From Bacteroidales bacterium (GTDB taxonomy: Bacteria > Bacteroidota > Bacteroidia > Bacteroidales > UBA7960): a stretch of 64,000 nucleotides of DNA. The notes beneath the pieces were generated by a model that saw only the letters and a program-made list of their open reading frames with translations, had not been told where the DNA came from and made no database searches. Position 1 is the first letter of the stretch; each line of letters begins with the position of its first letter. Both the position numbers and the translations under genes were made by a program. The stretch lies in contig PUKZ01000066.1 of NCBI GenBank assembly GCA_003550725.1, positions 1 through 64,000 on the forward strand. The letters run 5' to 3'. Shown here in pieces: positions 44,511 to 55,000 of the stretch.

Positions 44511-45248
44511 ATGAAAGAAAAAAATAATAAGGAAAAACAAAATAACTCAGTTCAATCGAACGATTTAAATAAAAATCAATATGATGAAAAATCAGGTATG
44601 AAAAAAGAAACAAATAATAACCTGACTGACAATAATAGCGAAAAAGGTGAAAGAGATCAAAACGAAGAAAAAATATCGGATGATGGTGCTGATACAAATA
44701 ATGACAGTTCTGTAAAGTGTGAAGAAACGACAAAAGAAGAAGGAGAAGAAAAAAAGGAAGCAAAAATTGAGCAAGAGATAACAGAAGATATACGTGATGA
44801 TAAATTTATGGAATTACAAGCCCGGTTTGATGAGCTTAACGACCGTTATTTAAGGTTATTTTCAGAGTTTGATAATTTCAGAAAGCGCATGACTAAAGAA
44901 AAATTAGAGCTTACAAAATCAGCCTCAGAGGATATTATTAAAAGCCTTTTACCCGTTCTTGATGATATGGAAAGAGCCGTAGATGTAAATAAGGATGATG
45001 AAGATAAAAGCTCAGACAAGCAAGGATTGGAGCTTATACTTAATAAGTTCAAATCAATTTTACGCCAAAAAGGTGTTGAAGAAATTAAGGCTTTAGGAGA
45101 AGATTTTAACACAGATTATCATGAGGCAGTTACAAACGTATCAGCAGAAAAAAGCAAAGATAAAGGAAAAATTGTTGAAGTAATTCAAAAAGGTTATTTA
45201 CTGAATAACAAAGTGCTTAGATACGCAAAAGTTGTTGTAGCCAATTAA
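44511..45248 (+). CDS. grpE: Nucleotide exchange factor GrpE
   Basis: The 245-residue protein is GrpE, the nucleotide exchange factor of DnaK. The conserved part begins near residue 95: ELNDRYLRLFSEFDNFRKRM, then DIIKSLLPVLDDMERAV, and ends with VIQKGYLLNNKVLRYAKVVVA. The first 95 residues are a very long, acidic low-complexity extension (Asn, Asp, Glu, Lys) that exceeds the usual 30-40 residues; an internal ATG at residue 26 is an alternative start. dnaJ follows 14 bases later; dnaK is not in the window. Confidence 0.93.
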   Translation: MKEKNNKEKQNNSVQSNDLNKNQYDEKSGMKKETNNNLTDNNSEKGERDQNEEKISDDGADTNNDSSVKCEETTKEEGEEKKEAKIEQEITEDIRDDKFMELQARFDELNDRYLRLFSEFDNFRKRMTKEKLELTKSASEDIIKSLLPVLDDMERAVDVNKDDEDKSSDKQGLELILNKFKSILRQKGVEEIKALGEDFNTDYHEAVTNVSAEKSKDKGKIVEVIQKGYLLNNKVLRYAKVVVAN

Positions 45249-45262
45249 ACAAAACTAACTAA

Positions 45263-46423
45263 ATGACAAAAAAAGATTATTACGAAATATTAGGAATATC
45301 AAAAGACGCATCACCGCAAGAGATTAAGAAAGCATACAGGCAAAAGGCTTTAAAATATCATCCTGATAAGAACCCTGATGATAAAGATGCTGAGAAAAAG
45401 TTTAAAGAAGCATCAGAAGCTTACGAAGTGTTGAGTGACTCCGATAAAAAAGCCAGGTATGATCAGTTTGGTCATTCAGGCTTAGGCGGTCAGCATGGAC
45501 CGTCAGACTTTGGTGGTATGAGCATGGATGATATTTTCAGCCAATTCAGTGATATTTTTGGAGGTGCATTCGGTGGTGATTTTGGAAGCAGTTTTGGAGG
45601 AGGTTTTAGGCAGCAACGCTCACGAAAAACTAATAAAGGAAGTAACATAAGAATTAAAGTCAGCCTAACTCTTGAAGAGATATTACACGGAGTTGAAAAA
45701 AAATTAAAAATCAATAAATACATACCTTGCAGTTCATGTAATGGAACAGGTGCTAAAAAAGGCAGTTCCTATAACAATTGCAACAGCTGTCGTGGGATGG
45801 GTAGAGTAACACGTGTAACTAATACATTTTTGGGACAAATGCAAACCACCTCAACCTGCCCCGACTGTGGCGGTGAAGGCAAAACAATAAGTGAAAAATG
45901 CACCAGCTGCTTTGGTAATGGCATAATTAAGTCTGATGAAGTTATACCTGTAAAAATCCCTGCCGGTGTTGGTGAAGGCATGCAAATATCTGTAAATGGC
46001 AAAGGAAATGCAGCAGCCAGAGGCGGAATACCCGGAGACCTTATAATTCTGATAGAAGAAGAAAAGCACGATAAATTATTCCGCGATGGCTCAAACTTGC
46101 TTTATGACCATTACATTAGTATCCCCGATGCAGCCCTTGGCTGTACAACAGAAGTCCCAACACTGGAAGGAAAAGCACAGATAAAAATTCAACCGGGCAC
46201 ACAGCCGGGTAAAGTGCTCAGGCTTAGAAGTAAAGGCCTGCCTTCTGTTAATTCTCATGGCAGGGGAGATTTATTGGTTAACATTAATGTATGGATTCCG
46301 AAGAAACTAACAGGCGAAGAACGTCAAATACTTGAAAAACTCGCTTCATCTGAAAATTTCAAACCACAACCCAAAAAAGGCAACAGAAGCTTTTTTGAAA
46401 AAATGAAAGAGTATTTTAATTAA
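45263..46423 (+). CDS. dnaJ: Chaperone protein DnaJ
   Basis: The 386-residue type I DnaJ has the J domain (1-70) with HPD at 33-35, a Gly/Phe-rich linker (about 75-125) and four CxxCxGxG zinc repeats: [24 protein letters not shown] and CTSCFGNG. The C-terminal peptide-binding domain ends with [17 protein letters not shown]. All DnaK-stimulating and zinc elements are intact. It is the second gene of the grpE-dnaJ-ABC exporter run. Confidence 0.96.
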   Translation: MTKKDYYEILGISKDASPQEIKKAYRQKALKYHPDKNPDDKDAEKKFKEASEAYEVLSDSDKKARYDQFGHSGLGGQHGPSDFGGMSMDDIFSQFSDIFGGAFGGDFGSSFGGGFRQQRSRKTNKGSNIRIKVSLTLEEILHGVEKKLKINKYIPCSSCNGTGAKKGSSYNNCNSCRGMGRVTRVTNTFLGQMQTTSTCPDCGGEGKTISEKCTSCFGNGIIKSDEVIPVKIPAGVGEGMQISVNGKGNAAARGGIPGDLIILIEEEKHDKLFRDGSNLLYDHYISIPDAALGCTTEVPTLEGKAQIKIQPGTQPGKVLRLRSKGLPSVNSHGRGDLLVNINVWIPKKLTGEERQILEKLASSENFKPQPKKGNRSFFEKMKEYFN

Positions 46424-46429
46424 TAATCC

Positions 46430-47350
46430 ATGAATAACTTGATAGAAGTTAACTCAGTGACCAAAGATTTTTCCAACCACCGGGCTCTTGATAATGTATC
46501 AATAAAGGTGCCCAGGCAATCTATTTTTGGTATGCTTGGCCCAAATGGTGCAGGAAAAACTACACTTATCAGGATAATTAATCAGATTATTGGTCCGGAT
46601 AAAGGTGAAATTTTTTTTAAAGGAGATAAATTACGCCCCCATCATGTTGACAAAATTGGCTACCTGCCCGAAGAAAGAGGTTTATATAAGAAAATGAAGG
46701 TGGGCGAGCAAGCTTTGTACCTGGCTCAACTCAAAGGATTGGATTATAATTATGCAAAAAAAAGCCTTAAAGAATGGTTCGACAAATTTGATCTTTTACC
46801 TTGGTGGCACAAAAAAGTAGAAGCCCTCTCAAAAGGAATGCAGCAAAAAGTTCAGTTTATAATTACAATCCTGCATAAACCTGAATTACTAATATTTGAC
46901 GAACCTTTCAGCGGATTTGACCCAATAAACATTAACCTTCTGAAAGACGAAATATTTAAACTCAAAGAAAACGGAGCCACTATAATCTTTAGCACACATG
47001 ACATGAGCTCAGTTGAAGAATTATGCGATGAAATTGCACTTATCAATAAATCAAAAAAAGTACTGGAAGGCAATGTATACAAAATAAAAAAACAATATGC
47101 CAAAAAAATGTTCAGAATCGAAATTTCCGATATTTCATCGCCACTGGAAAATATAAACAACGATTATTTCGAGCTATTAGACCAGGCAAACAAAAATGGA
47201 TTGACTGAAGCTGTTATAAAAATTAAAAATGATATTACAACAAATCAACTTTTGAATGAAGTAGTCAAATTTGGAAATATAATATCATTTAACGAAGTAA
47301 TACCGAGCATGAATGAAATATTTATTAAAACCGTTTCAGAACAACAATAA
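46430..47350 (+). CDS. ABC-2 type exporter, ATP-binding subunit (NatA-like)
   Basis: The 306-residue ATPase has Walker A GPNGAGKTTL (about 37-46), the signature LSKGMQQKVQF near 125, Walker B LLIFDEPFSGFDP, and the switch STHDMSS. The signature reads LSKGM rather than LSGGQ, as is common in NatA-type subunits. The C-terminal 90 residues are a typical NatA extension. It works with the permease encoded 43 bases downstream. The cargo is not readable; sodium export or lipid-drug efflux have been reported for relatives. Confidence 0.9.
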   Translation: MNNLIEVNSVTKDFSNHRALDNVSIKVPRQSIFGMLGPNGAGKTTLIRIINQIIGPDKGEIFFKGDKLRPHHVDKIGYLPEERGLYKKMKVGEQALYLAQLKGLDYNYAKKSLKEWFDKFDLLPWWHKKVEALSKGMQQKVQFIITILHKPELLIFDEPFSGFDPININLLKDEIFKLKENGATIIFSTHDMSSVEELCDEIALINKSKKVLEGNVYKIKKQYAKKMFRIEISDISSPLENINNDYFELLDQANKNGLTEAVIKIKNDITTNQLLNEVVKFGNIISFNEVIPSMNEIFIKTVSEQQ

Positions 47351-47393
47351 CAGAAAATAAATTAATCAGGAAAAGCATTATTTTTCGTAAAAG

Positions 47394-48734
47394 ATGTTCA
47401 AAAAAATTTTTATCATCATAAAGCGAGAGTATATCTCAAGGGTTAAAAAGAAGTCATTTGTAGTTATGACAATACTGGGCCCAATATTATTTGCAGCCCT
47501 TATTACTTTACCCGTAATTATTGCCCAGATGTCTGACAGCGATTACGAAGTTGGCATTGTTGATGATACCGATTTTTTTTATGACCAACTTAGTGATGGT
47601 AATAACGTAATATTTACTCATATACCAACAAATATTGATAATGCTTTAGAGCTTTTGCGAAAAGAAAAGTTTGATGCTGTTTTACATATACCCGAAGTTG
47701 CGTTTGAATCACCTTCTACCCTACAAATATTTACTAAAGATGCAGTTAACCTAAACGCCAAAATTCATATTGAAAATGTATTGAAACAAGAATTTGAAAG
47801 TTTGAAATTAGGTGCAAAAGGAATTGATGAAGATATCTTGAGGTCTATAGAAACCAATATAAGTATTCAATCTATAAGAATTCAAGAAGATGGAATGGAA
47901 GAAACCGATTATCCTGAGATTAGCATGGCACTGGGGATAATCAGTGGAATCCTGATATATATATTTATATTCATGTTTGGTTCGCAGGTACTCAGGGGCG
48001 TTCTTGAAGAAAAAACAAGCCGGATCGTTGAAGTTATTGTTTCATCGGTTAAGCCTTTTCAACTTATGATGGGCAAAATAGTAGGCGTAGGCATGGTAGG
48101 TCTGACACAGTTTTTAATATGGGTGTTTCTTACATTAGTAATTGTTTTATCAGTAAGCACAGCCATGCCTGATATGTTTCAATTTACCCCCGATGAGCAA
48201 GTACATGTTACATCTTCCCAGATGATGAATTCAGAAAAACTACAAGAACAGATGGATACTGTTCAGCAACACGATACCACTGCAGGGCAGGTATTAGAAG
48301 CATTATCTGCCATTAAGTGGCATGTTATGATATTTAGTTTTATTTTCTTTTTCATTGGAGGATACCTGCTTTATGGAGCTCTTTTTGCTGCTATAGGCTC
48401 AGCTGTAGATAATGAGGCTGATACACAACAGTTTATGTTGCCTGTAACTATTCCCCTGATATTTGCTATTATTTTCGGGCAAATGGTAATGCAAAATCCC
48501 TCAGGACCTGTTGCCTTCTGGCTATCAATAATACCACTTACATCACCGGTAATTATGATGATAAGAATCCCTTTCGGTATACCTTTATTTGATCTGTATC
48601 TTTCAGCTTTCTTATTAATTGCCGGGTTTATTTTTACAACATGGATGGCTGCAAAAATATACAGAACAGGCATTTTACTTTATGGAAAAAAAGTTGGTTA
48701 TAAAGATATATGGAAATGGATAAAATATAAATAA
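47394..48734 (+). CDS. ABC-2 type exporter, permease subunit (NatB-like)
   Basis: The 446-residue membrane protein has one helix near the N-terminus (about 22-42), a large extracytoplasmic domain (about 45-180) and five C-terminal helices from about 182. REYISRVKKKSFVVMTILGP and VLRGVLEEKTSRIVEVIVSSVKPFQLMMGKIVGVG are the NatB-family hallmarks. It pairs with the adjacent NatA-like ATPase, and both sit behind dnaJ. Confidence 0.9.
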   Translation: MFKKIFIIIKREYISRVKKKSFVVMTILGPILFAALITLPVIIAQMSDSDYEVGIVDDTDFFYDQLSDGNNVIFTHIPTNIDNALELLRKEKFDAVLHIPEVAFESPSTLQIFTKDAVNLNAKIHIENVLKQEFESLKLGAKGIDEDILRSIETNISIQSIRIQEDGMEETDYPEISMALGIISGILIYIFIFMFGSQVLRGVLEEKTSRIVEVIVSSVKPFQLMMGKIVGVGMVGLTQFLIWVFLTLVIVLSVSTAMPDMFQFTPDEQVHVTSSQMMNSEKLQEQMDTVQQHDTTAGQVLEALSAIKWHVMIFSFIFFFIGGYLLYGALFAAIGSAVDNEADTQQFMLPVTIPLIFAIIFGQMVMQNPSGPVAFWLSIIPLTSPVIMMIRIPFGIPLFDLYLSAFLLIAGFIFTTWMAAKIYRTGILLYGKKVGYKDIWKWIKYK

Positions 48735-48818
48735 AGCTTTTTACCGATTACCGAAATTTAAAATTTAACGCTGGTTTATTAAAAAAATAAAGTATCAATA
48801 GTAAGTTTGTTTTACAAT

Positions 48819-49493
48819 TTATTTAACCTTTTTTTTTGCCCTGAGTACTTCCCTTTTGCCGGGAGGGCCGGGCAAACGTTCCACAAAAAAACCGGCACTC
48901 TGCAAGTCTCTCCTAACCTGCCCTTTGGCACAATAAGTAACTAAGATACCGCCCCGCTTTAATGAGTAAAATATTTTCTTAAAATTATAAAGTTTCCACA
49001 TCTCAGGCTGCGCATTAGGCCCAAATGCATCATAATAAACCAAATCATAATTTTCAGCCTGTAGTTCTGCTTCTTCAATTTTCATAACTCTTTTCCGTAT
49101 AGAAAATCTATCAGTCAAATTTATCCATCTGCAAGTATCGCATCGATGAATTTTTTCCATCCATTTTTCAGAATCCCTAAAACTTATTATTGAAGAGTAA
49201 TTAAGTTTTGATACCAAGTCCCATTGCAGAGGAAACGGCTCCAGGGCATCATAAAAAATTTTATTTTTTTTCTCTCTTGCTTCAATAAAAGTAAGCAAGC
49301 AATTTAATCCTGTGCCAAAACCAACTTCAAGAATATTGATAATAGCACTATTAGCAACACTATAAAATCCTAAATTGATGAATACATGCATTGATTCACT
49401 AAATGCCCCCTTAGCAGAATGATAAAACTCATTAAGAGCAGGCACAAAAAGTGTATGAGAACCATCACCGGTTATATGAATATTTGCTTTCAT
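48819..49493 (-). CDS. mnmD: tRNA (5-methylaminomethyl-2-thiouridine)(34)-methyltransferase MnmD
   Basis: The 225-residue SAM methyltransferase belongs to the MnmC N-terminal (MnmD) family. It contains DGSHTLFVPALNEFYHSAKGAFSES at the start, ILEVGFGTGLNCLLTFIEA as SAM loop, and YDAFGPNAQPEMWKLYNF. It completes mnm5s2U at the wobble position of certain tRNAs; the FAD oxidase half of E. coli MnmC is absent. The frame is open to 49565, but the additional 24 codons lack family similarity and a promoter-like TATTTTTG (49545-49552) lies in them, so I choose the ATG at 49493. Confidence 0.88.
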   Translation of the reverse strand: MKANIHITGDGSHTLFVPALNEFYHSAKGAFSESMHVFINLGFYSVANSAIINILEVGFGTGLNCLLTFIEAREKKNKIFYDALEPFPLQWDLVSKLNYSSIISFRDSEKWMEKIHRCDTCRWINLTDRFSIRKRVMKIEEAELQAENYDLVYYDAFGPNAQPEMWKLYNFKKIFYSLKRGGILVTYCAKGQVRRDLQSAGFFVERLPGPPGKREVLRAKKKVK

Positions 49494-49544
49494 AATATGA
49501 ACCAAAATCTGATTTTTCAACTGTGTCAGTAAAATGTATAATCG

Positions 49545-49552
49545 CAAAAATA
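49545..49552 (-). promoter_or_regulatory. Candidate -7 element for mnmD
   Basis: On the minus strand TATTTTTG lies about 52 bases before the preferred start at 49493 and inside the longer open frame. Confidence 0.35.
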
Positions 49553-49580
49553 CAGGATTAAACAATAATTATAAGCCATA

Positions 49581-50312
49581 TTATTTAACCTCTTTACTAT
49601 TCTGAGTCTTAATAGTAAGCCTCATAATAAAACCACCGCCGGCTGAATCATAGAATATTTGTGGATTAAGCCCGGTTTTTTCTGCAATATCAATCATATT
49701 ATCCCTGTCAACAAAAAGCCACCTAAAACTATTGCCATAAGTTTTGCCATATTGAAGTTTATAAACAACTTCACCGTAATATTCTGCCCCTAGATTTATA
49801 AAGTAAGAACCATCTTCATCTTCAAACATGTAAATTATATCAGTTGACTCTATAAAAATAGAACCATTATTATTAAGAAGATTCTTTGCATGATAAAACA
49901 ATTCATACAATCCGTCAATAGTACGGGCAATACCTGCCCCATTCATTAAAAAAAGAATATTATCAAACTTTGCCCCTTCAAAATCAAAAAAATCAATACA
50001 TTGAACTTTATTTACCCCTCTTTTGCGCATAACCTCTGTTGCACCCTCTGACAAATCAATAGCCATTACATCACACCCTGCTTCTTGCAAATACAGAGCA
50101 TGGCTGCCGGCACCTGAACCTACATCAAGAACAGATCCTTTACACGCTTTCATTACTTTTTGTTCGCCTTCAGGCATCATTCGAAAATTGCGAAAAAAAT
50201 ATACTACAGGAATATATGTAGTCTCACCTAAATTATTGTACACAACAATTGACTCGAATTTATTACCCGCCAAATAATCCATGAAAGCCATCCCAAATAT
50301 GTCATTACCCAT
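49581..50312 (-). CDS. Class I SAM-dependent methyltransferase of unknown substrate
   Basis: The 243-residue protein has the methyltransferase motif I GSVLDVGSGAGSHALYLQ (about 75-90), motif II MAIDLSEGA, and a later FDNILFLMNGAGIARTIDG. The fold is clear, but no substrate domain is recognised. It sits just upstream of mnmD on the same strand, with a short gap of about 90 bases to the preferred mnmD start. The neighbour alone does not show an RNA-modification role. Confidence 0.85.
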   Translation of the reverse strand: MGNDIFGMAFMDYLAGNKFESIVVYNNLGETTYIPVVYFFRNFRMMPEGEQKVMKACKGSVLDVGSGAGSHALYLQEAGCDVMAIDLSEGATEVMRKRGVNKVQCIDFFDFEGAKFDNILFLMNGAGIARTIDGLYELFYHAKNLLNNNGSIFIESTDIIYMFEDEDGSYFINLGAEYYGEVVYKLQYGKTYGNSFRWLFVDRDNMIDIAEKTGLNPQIFYDSAGGGFIMRLTIKTQNSKEVK

Positions 50313-50460
50313 TTTACTTTAAATTATTTTATGCAGTTTTTCAACTCACATTTATTAAAATAATTTTATTAGACCTAAAAGGCACAATTTATTGATGCCT
50401 AAAATAATAAATGAACTAAAAATAAGGATTATTACCATTCTAAAACTATTATAATTTAAT

Positions 50461-50468
50461 TATATTTG
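50461..50468 (+). promoter_or_regulatory. Candidate -7 element for the exonuclease gene
   Basis: TATATTTG lies 49 bases before the ATG at 50517. No -33 element is apparent. Confidence 0.35.
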
Positions 50469-50516
50469 TATTTTACAATATCAAAATTACAACAAATTAT
50501 AATTTAAGTATTTTAA

Positions 50517-51347
50517 ATGCTGAACCTTAATCGACCATTAGCCTTTCTGGATCTTGAAACCACAGGTACTAACATTGTAAAAGACCGTATTGTTGAAATT
50601 TTTATCTTAAAAGTAAATCCGGAAGGAAATAATGAAGAGTATCACAAAATTGTTAATCCCGGAATAAATATCCCTCCCGAAGTTACTGCCATACATGGTA
50701 TCAGCGAAGAAGATGTTAAAGACAAACCGGGGTTTGCTGCCATTGCAGGTAGTTTGGAAAAATTTCTCAGAAATTGCGATCTCGCAGGATATAACTCTAA
50801 TAAGTTTGATATACCAATGCTTATTGAAGAATTTTTGAGATGTAATATAGATTTTGATATTGCCAAAAGAAAACTCATCGATGTGCAGAATATTTTTCAT
50901 AAAATGGAGCCACGTACACTCAAAGCAGCTTATCGATTTTATTGTGGCAAAGAACTGAAAGAAGCACACAGTGCAAAATATGACACCTGCGCTACTTATG
51001 AAGTCTTAATCTCTCAAATTAACAAATACAAGGATACCGAATATGTTGACAACAACGGTAATGTATCAAAACCGGTAAAAAATGATATTAAGGCACTATA
51101 TGAATTCTCATACAATCAGAAAAACGTTGACTTAGTTGGACACATTGGCCTGAATAATAAAGGAGTAGAAGTTTTCAATTTCGGAAAACACAAAGGAAAA
51201 AGCGTTAAGGAAGTGTTTAAAAAAGAACCCCAGTATTACGACTGGATGATGAAAGCCGACTTTCCCCTTTCAACCAAAAATATTATCAAAAAAATAAAAC
51301 TACGATCAGCTGCTGATGATAGTGGATTCGTTTTTAAAGAAGAATAA
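50517..51347 (+). CDS. DnaQ-like 3'-5' exonuclease
   Basis: The 276-residue protein has a DEDD exonuclease domain (about 5-170). ExoI is FLDLETTGT with the first Asp and Glu, ExoII is GYNSNKFDIPML, and ExoIII is HSAKYDT, the His-x4-Asp of DEDDh enzymes. The C-terminal region from about 218 reads FNFGKHKGKSVKEVFKKEPQYYDWMM, a short conserved extension often attached to such exonucleases. It may proofread or process DNA or RNA ends; it is not embedded in a replication operon. Confidence 0.92.
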   Translation: MLNLNRPLAFLDLETTGTNIVKDRIVEIFILKVNPEGNNEEYHKIVNPGINIPPEVTAIHGISEEDVKDKPGFAAIAGSLEKFLRNCDLAGYNSNKFDIPMLIEEFLRCNIDFDIAKRKLIDVQNIFHKMEPRTLKAAYRFYCGKELKEAHSAKYDTCATYEVLISQINKYKDTEYVDNNGNVSKPVKNDIKALYEFSYNQKNVDLVGHIGLNNKGVEVFNFGKHKGKSVKEVFKKEPQYYDWMMKADFPLSTKNIIKKIKLRSAADDSGFVFKEE

Positions 51348-52084
51348 AAATACAGGCCATTTCATTAACCATTATTCATTGCTAGTTGACAATACCTTTT
51401 CTGTCGATTCTCCGCCACCAACCAGTTTAAGCATCCGGGCAACATAATTTCTAAATTTTCATCTGCTTTTAAAACCATTTGATAAATAAATATCAATGAC
51501 AACATTCACATAATATTAATTACTAACCAGTTAAACATAATAAAACAAAATATCGATAAAAACATGCCTTTGATTTGCTTTATAAACATTTATTTCGAAA
51601 TTTGTTAGTATATTTGTATGGATTTATATCTATTAGATTAATATATTATAGGAATTTATCAATTAAACAACCATTTTTAAATGGTATTCTAATTTCCCGT
51701 GATTAACCAGAACCTATACCAATAATGCTTTATCAACCATAATATTTGATGGTTTAGTTAAAATATTAATCAAAAAATAACCTTACAAGCAAAAAAGCAA
51801 CACTAAAATATCATGAATATAAAAATTAATGAAATCCTCATCAACCATAGGTTCAAAAAAGAATACATGTAAACGTGAGGGGTATATCGATACAGAAGCA
51901 GATAGGTTGAATATATAAAACGTAAATAAATACAAAACAGATTAATAGCTATAAATTGAGATTAAAATTATATGGTTTTAGTACTTGAAAATTAATATAA
52001 ACAATCCTGATTTTCAGGGCTGTTTATTTGGTTGTCTTAATTTGGCTTACTCTTTGGCAGTTAAATATAAAAAATTAAGGGGCA
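51348..52084. other. 737-bp gene-free stretch before the hybrid kinase
   Basis: I see no frame with protein-like composition and no tRNA. The one structured element is the interrupted stem at 51999-52025, about 60 bases before the kinase start. The rest is AT-rich. Confidence 0.55.
51999..52025 (+). other. Interrupted hairpin in the leader of the hybrid kinase gene
   Basis: AAACA-AT-CCTGA (51999-52010) pairs with TCAGG-GC-TGTTT (52014-52025) around TTT, two 5-bp stems with a 2x2 internal loop. The following ATTTGGTTG is only mildly T-rich. It could be a leader hairpin or a weak terminator. Confidence 0.4.
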
Positions 52085-55000
52085 ATGGAAAATCCTGACT
52101 ACAAAGACATATTGGAAAAAGCGCTAATTGGATATGCCTATAATAAGGTTATTTTTGATGAAAACGGAGACCCTGCAGATTATGTTTTTCTTGAAGTAAA
52201 CAAAGCTTTTGAAAAAATTACAGGGCTTAAAGCTTCTGATATTCTTAACAAAAAAGCTTCCTCTGTATTACCTGATAGTGTTAACAAAGAATTTGAGCAG
52301 AAATCATCATATAAAAAAATAGTTTTAAAAGGTGGTAGTAATGAATTCGAAAACTACTCTAAACCTTTGAATCAATGGTTTAAAGCACAAATATATTCTG
52401 ATAAAAAAAATTACTTTACTACTATATTCTCTGATATAACACCAGAGAAACAAAAGGATTTGGATTATAAAGCTTTGCTTCATTCAATTCCTAATTTAAT
52501 GTTTATAATCGATAAAAACGGTCATTTTATAGATTATAAAGCCGAAAGCCATAAATCATTGTTTGTTTCACCTGAAAAGTTTTTAAACAAGCATTTTTCA
52601 AAGGTGTTGCCCGGAGAAATCGCTGATTTAATAGACTATTATTTAAACAGGACCTTAAAAACCGGCGAAACACAACAATACGAGTACAAGATTGAAATAT
52701 GCGGAAAAACCGGGTATTATGATTGCAAAATGTCATTATTTAGTGAAGACAAAGTTATAGCTATAGTTCGTGATATCACTTATAATAAAAAGGTCGAGGA
52801 GAATTTGCTAAAAAGCAATGAAAATTTATTCATAACACTAAATTCTATTGGAGATGGAGTTATATCAACAGATAATAAAGGTTTTATAGTTTTGATGAAC
52901 CCTGTTGCAGAAAAACTTTGCGGATGTACATTGGAAGAAGCCCGGGGAAAACCGTTAACAGATGTGTTCAAGATAATTAATTCAGAAACCCGGAAAACTA
53001 TAAGGAATCCTGTTGACAAGGTATTAGAAAATGGTGAAACAGTCGGCTTGGCAAACCATACAAGCCTAATATCAAGTAATAACAAAGAATATCAAATTGC
53101 CGACAGCGCAGCCCCAATGAAAAACGCCGATGGTGACATAACAGGTGTAGTATTGGTATTTGCCGACATTAGTAAAGAATATGCTCTGCAACAAAAAATA
53201 AGAGAAAGAGAACATAGATATAGCAGCCTTTTTAACTCAACCATAGATGGCTTATCACTTAATGAAATTGTTTATAAAGATGGAAAGCCGGCAGACTATA
53301 TTATTATTGACGTAAACCCTGAATTTGAAAAGCAAAACAACATTACTAAAGATAATATCGTAGGTAATTTTGCCTCATCCATATATGATAAAGACCCGCC
53401 CATGTTTATTGATATTTTTGCTGAAATTGCTGAAACAGGGTCTTCAAAATCTTTTGAAACCTATCTGCCAAAATCAAAAAAGCATTATTTCGTCTCAGTA
53501 TTTTCACCGGAGAAAGGCAAATTTGCTACAATATTTAAGGATATTACCAAAAGAAAAAATGCTGAATCTGCTCTCGAAAATGAAAGAAACCAGCTTCTTT
53601 CAATACTCCAAAGCATTGAAGAACCTATCTATGTTTCAGATATAAAAACCTACGAAATATTGTTTGTTAATCCGTCTTTGGAAAAAATTTTAAATAAAGA
53701 CCCCGTCGGTGGATTATGCTACAAGGAATTTCAAGGTTTGGATGAACCATGTTGGTTTTGCACAAACGAAATCATTTTAAAACAAAGACCATACAAACAT
53801 CACTGGGAACATTATAACCCTTTACTGAAAAAAACTTTCAAACTGCATGACAGTATAATACGCTGGCCTGACGGTCGTGATGTTAGACTTGAGTTGGCTG
53901 TTGACATTACTGAGCAAAAACAAACAGAAAAAGTATTGCGGGAGAGTGAAAAACGTGCACGCTTGCAAAGAAGTGAAATAGTTAAGCTTATTTTCGACAA
54001 GGCAATTGTTAATGGAAAGCTGGATGATGCTCTTAAAAAAATAACCAAAACCCTTTCATATGCAATCGGGGCTGTAAGAACAAGTATATGGACAATTTCA
54101 GATGATGGCAAGGTATTGGAATGCTTATCACTTTTTGATGCTAAAGAGAAAAAGCATGGAAAAAAGAATACATTGAAAGTAAATGAAATCCCCAGCTATT
54201 TCGAAGCAATTTTAAAGGAAAGTCTAATTAGTGCAGAAAATGCACAAACTGATCCACGTACATGTGAGTTGGCTGACAGCTACCTTATACCATATGGGAT
54301 AACATCAATGCTTGATGCAGGAATTTTAATAGATGGATCTCTTATCGGTGTTGTCTGTATAGAACACACAGGAAATCCCCGTAAATGGCACCCTGATGAA
54401 GAAGCTTTTGCCAATACAGCAGCTTCGATAGTTGCACAACTATTTGCAAATATAAAACGAAAGGAAGCGGAAACTGCTCTGAGTAAAAGTGAAGAAAAAT
54501 ACCGACTGATATTTGAAAATGCACCACTGGGAGTTTTACACTTTAATGAAAAAGGAATTGTTACAGAATGTAATGACCAATTAGTTTCAATTATCGGATC
54601 TTCCAGGGAAGCTTTAATAGGCCTGGATATGACCAGGCTTCCAGATAAAAGGGTTGTAAATAGCGTGAAAAAAGTTCTTAATGGAAAACCGGCCTCATTT
54701 GAAGGAAACTACTCATCTGTTACTGCCGATAAAACAACCCCGGTAAGAGTTCTTTTCTCGCCGGTAATAAACAACTACGAAACAGCTGAAGGCGGAATTG
54801 TTATTATTGAAGAGCGAAGTTACTATATAGCCAAAGAAAAACTGGAAAAGCAAGTTGCTGTAGCTAAAGAATCTGCAAAATTCAAACAGAACTTTTTGGC
54901 TAATATGAGTCATGAAATACGCACTCCACTCACCGGAATAATGGGGCTAATAGAAATAATTCAAAAATCAGATATCAGCCCGGAACTACAGGAATATGTC

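Noticed and set aside
44509-44763. Phe/Leu-rich minus-strand frame opposite the grpE extension
   Set aside because: It is the antisense of a Lys/Glu/Asn-rich stretch, which always yields hydrophobic-looking frames.
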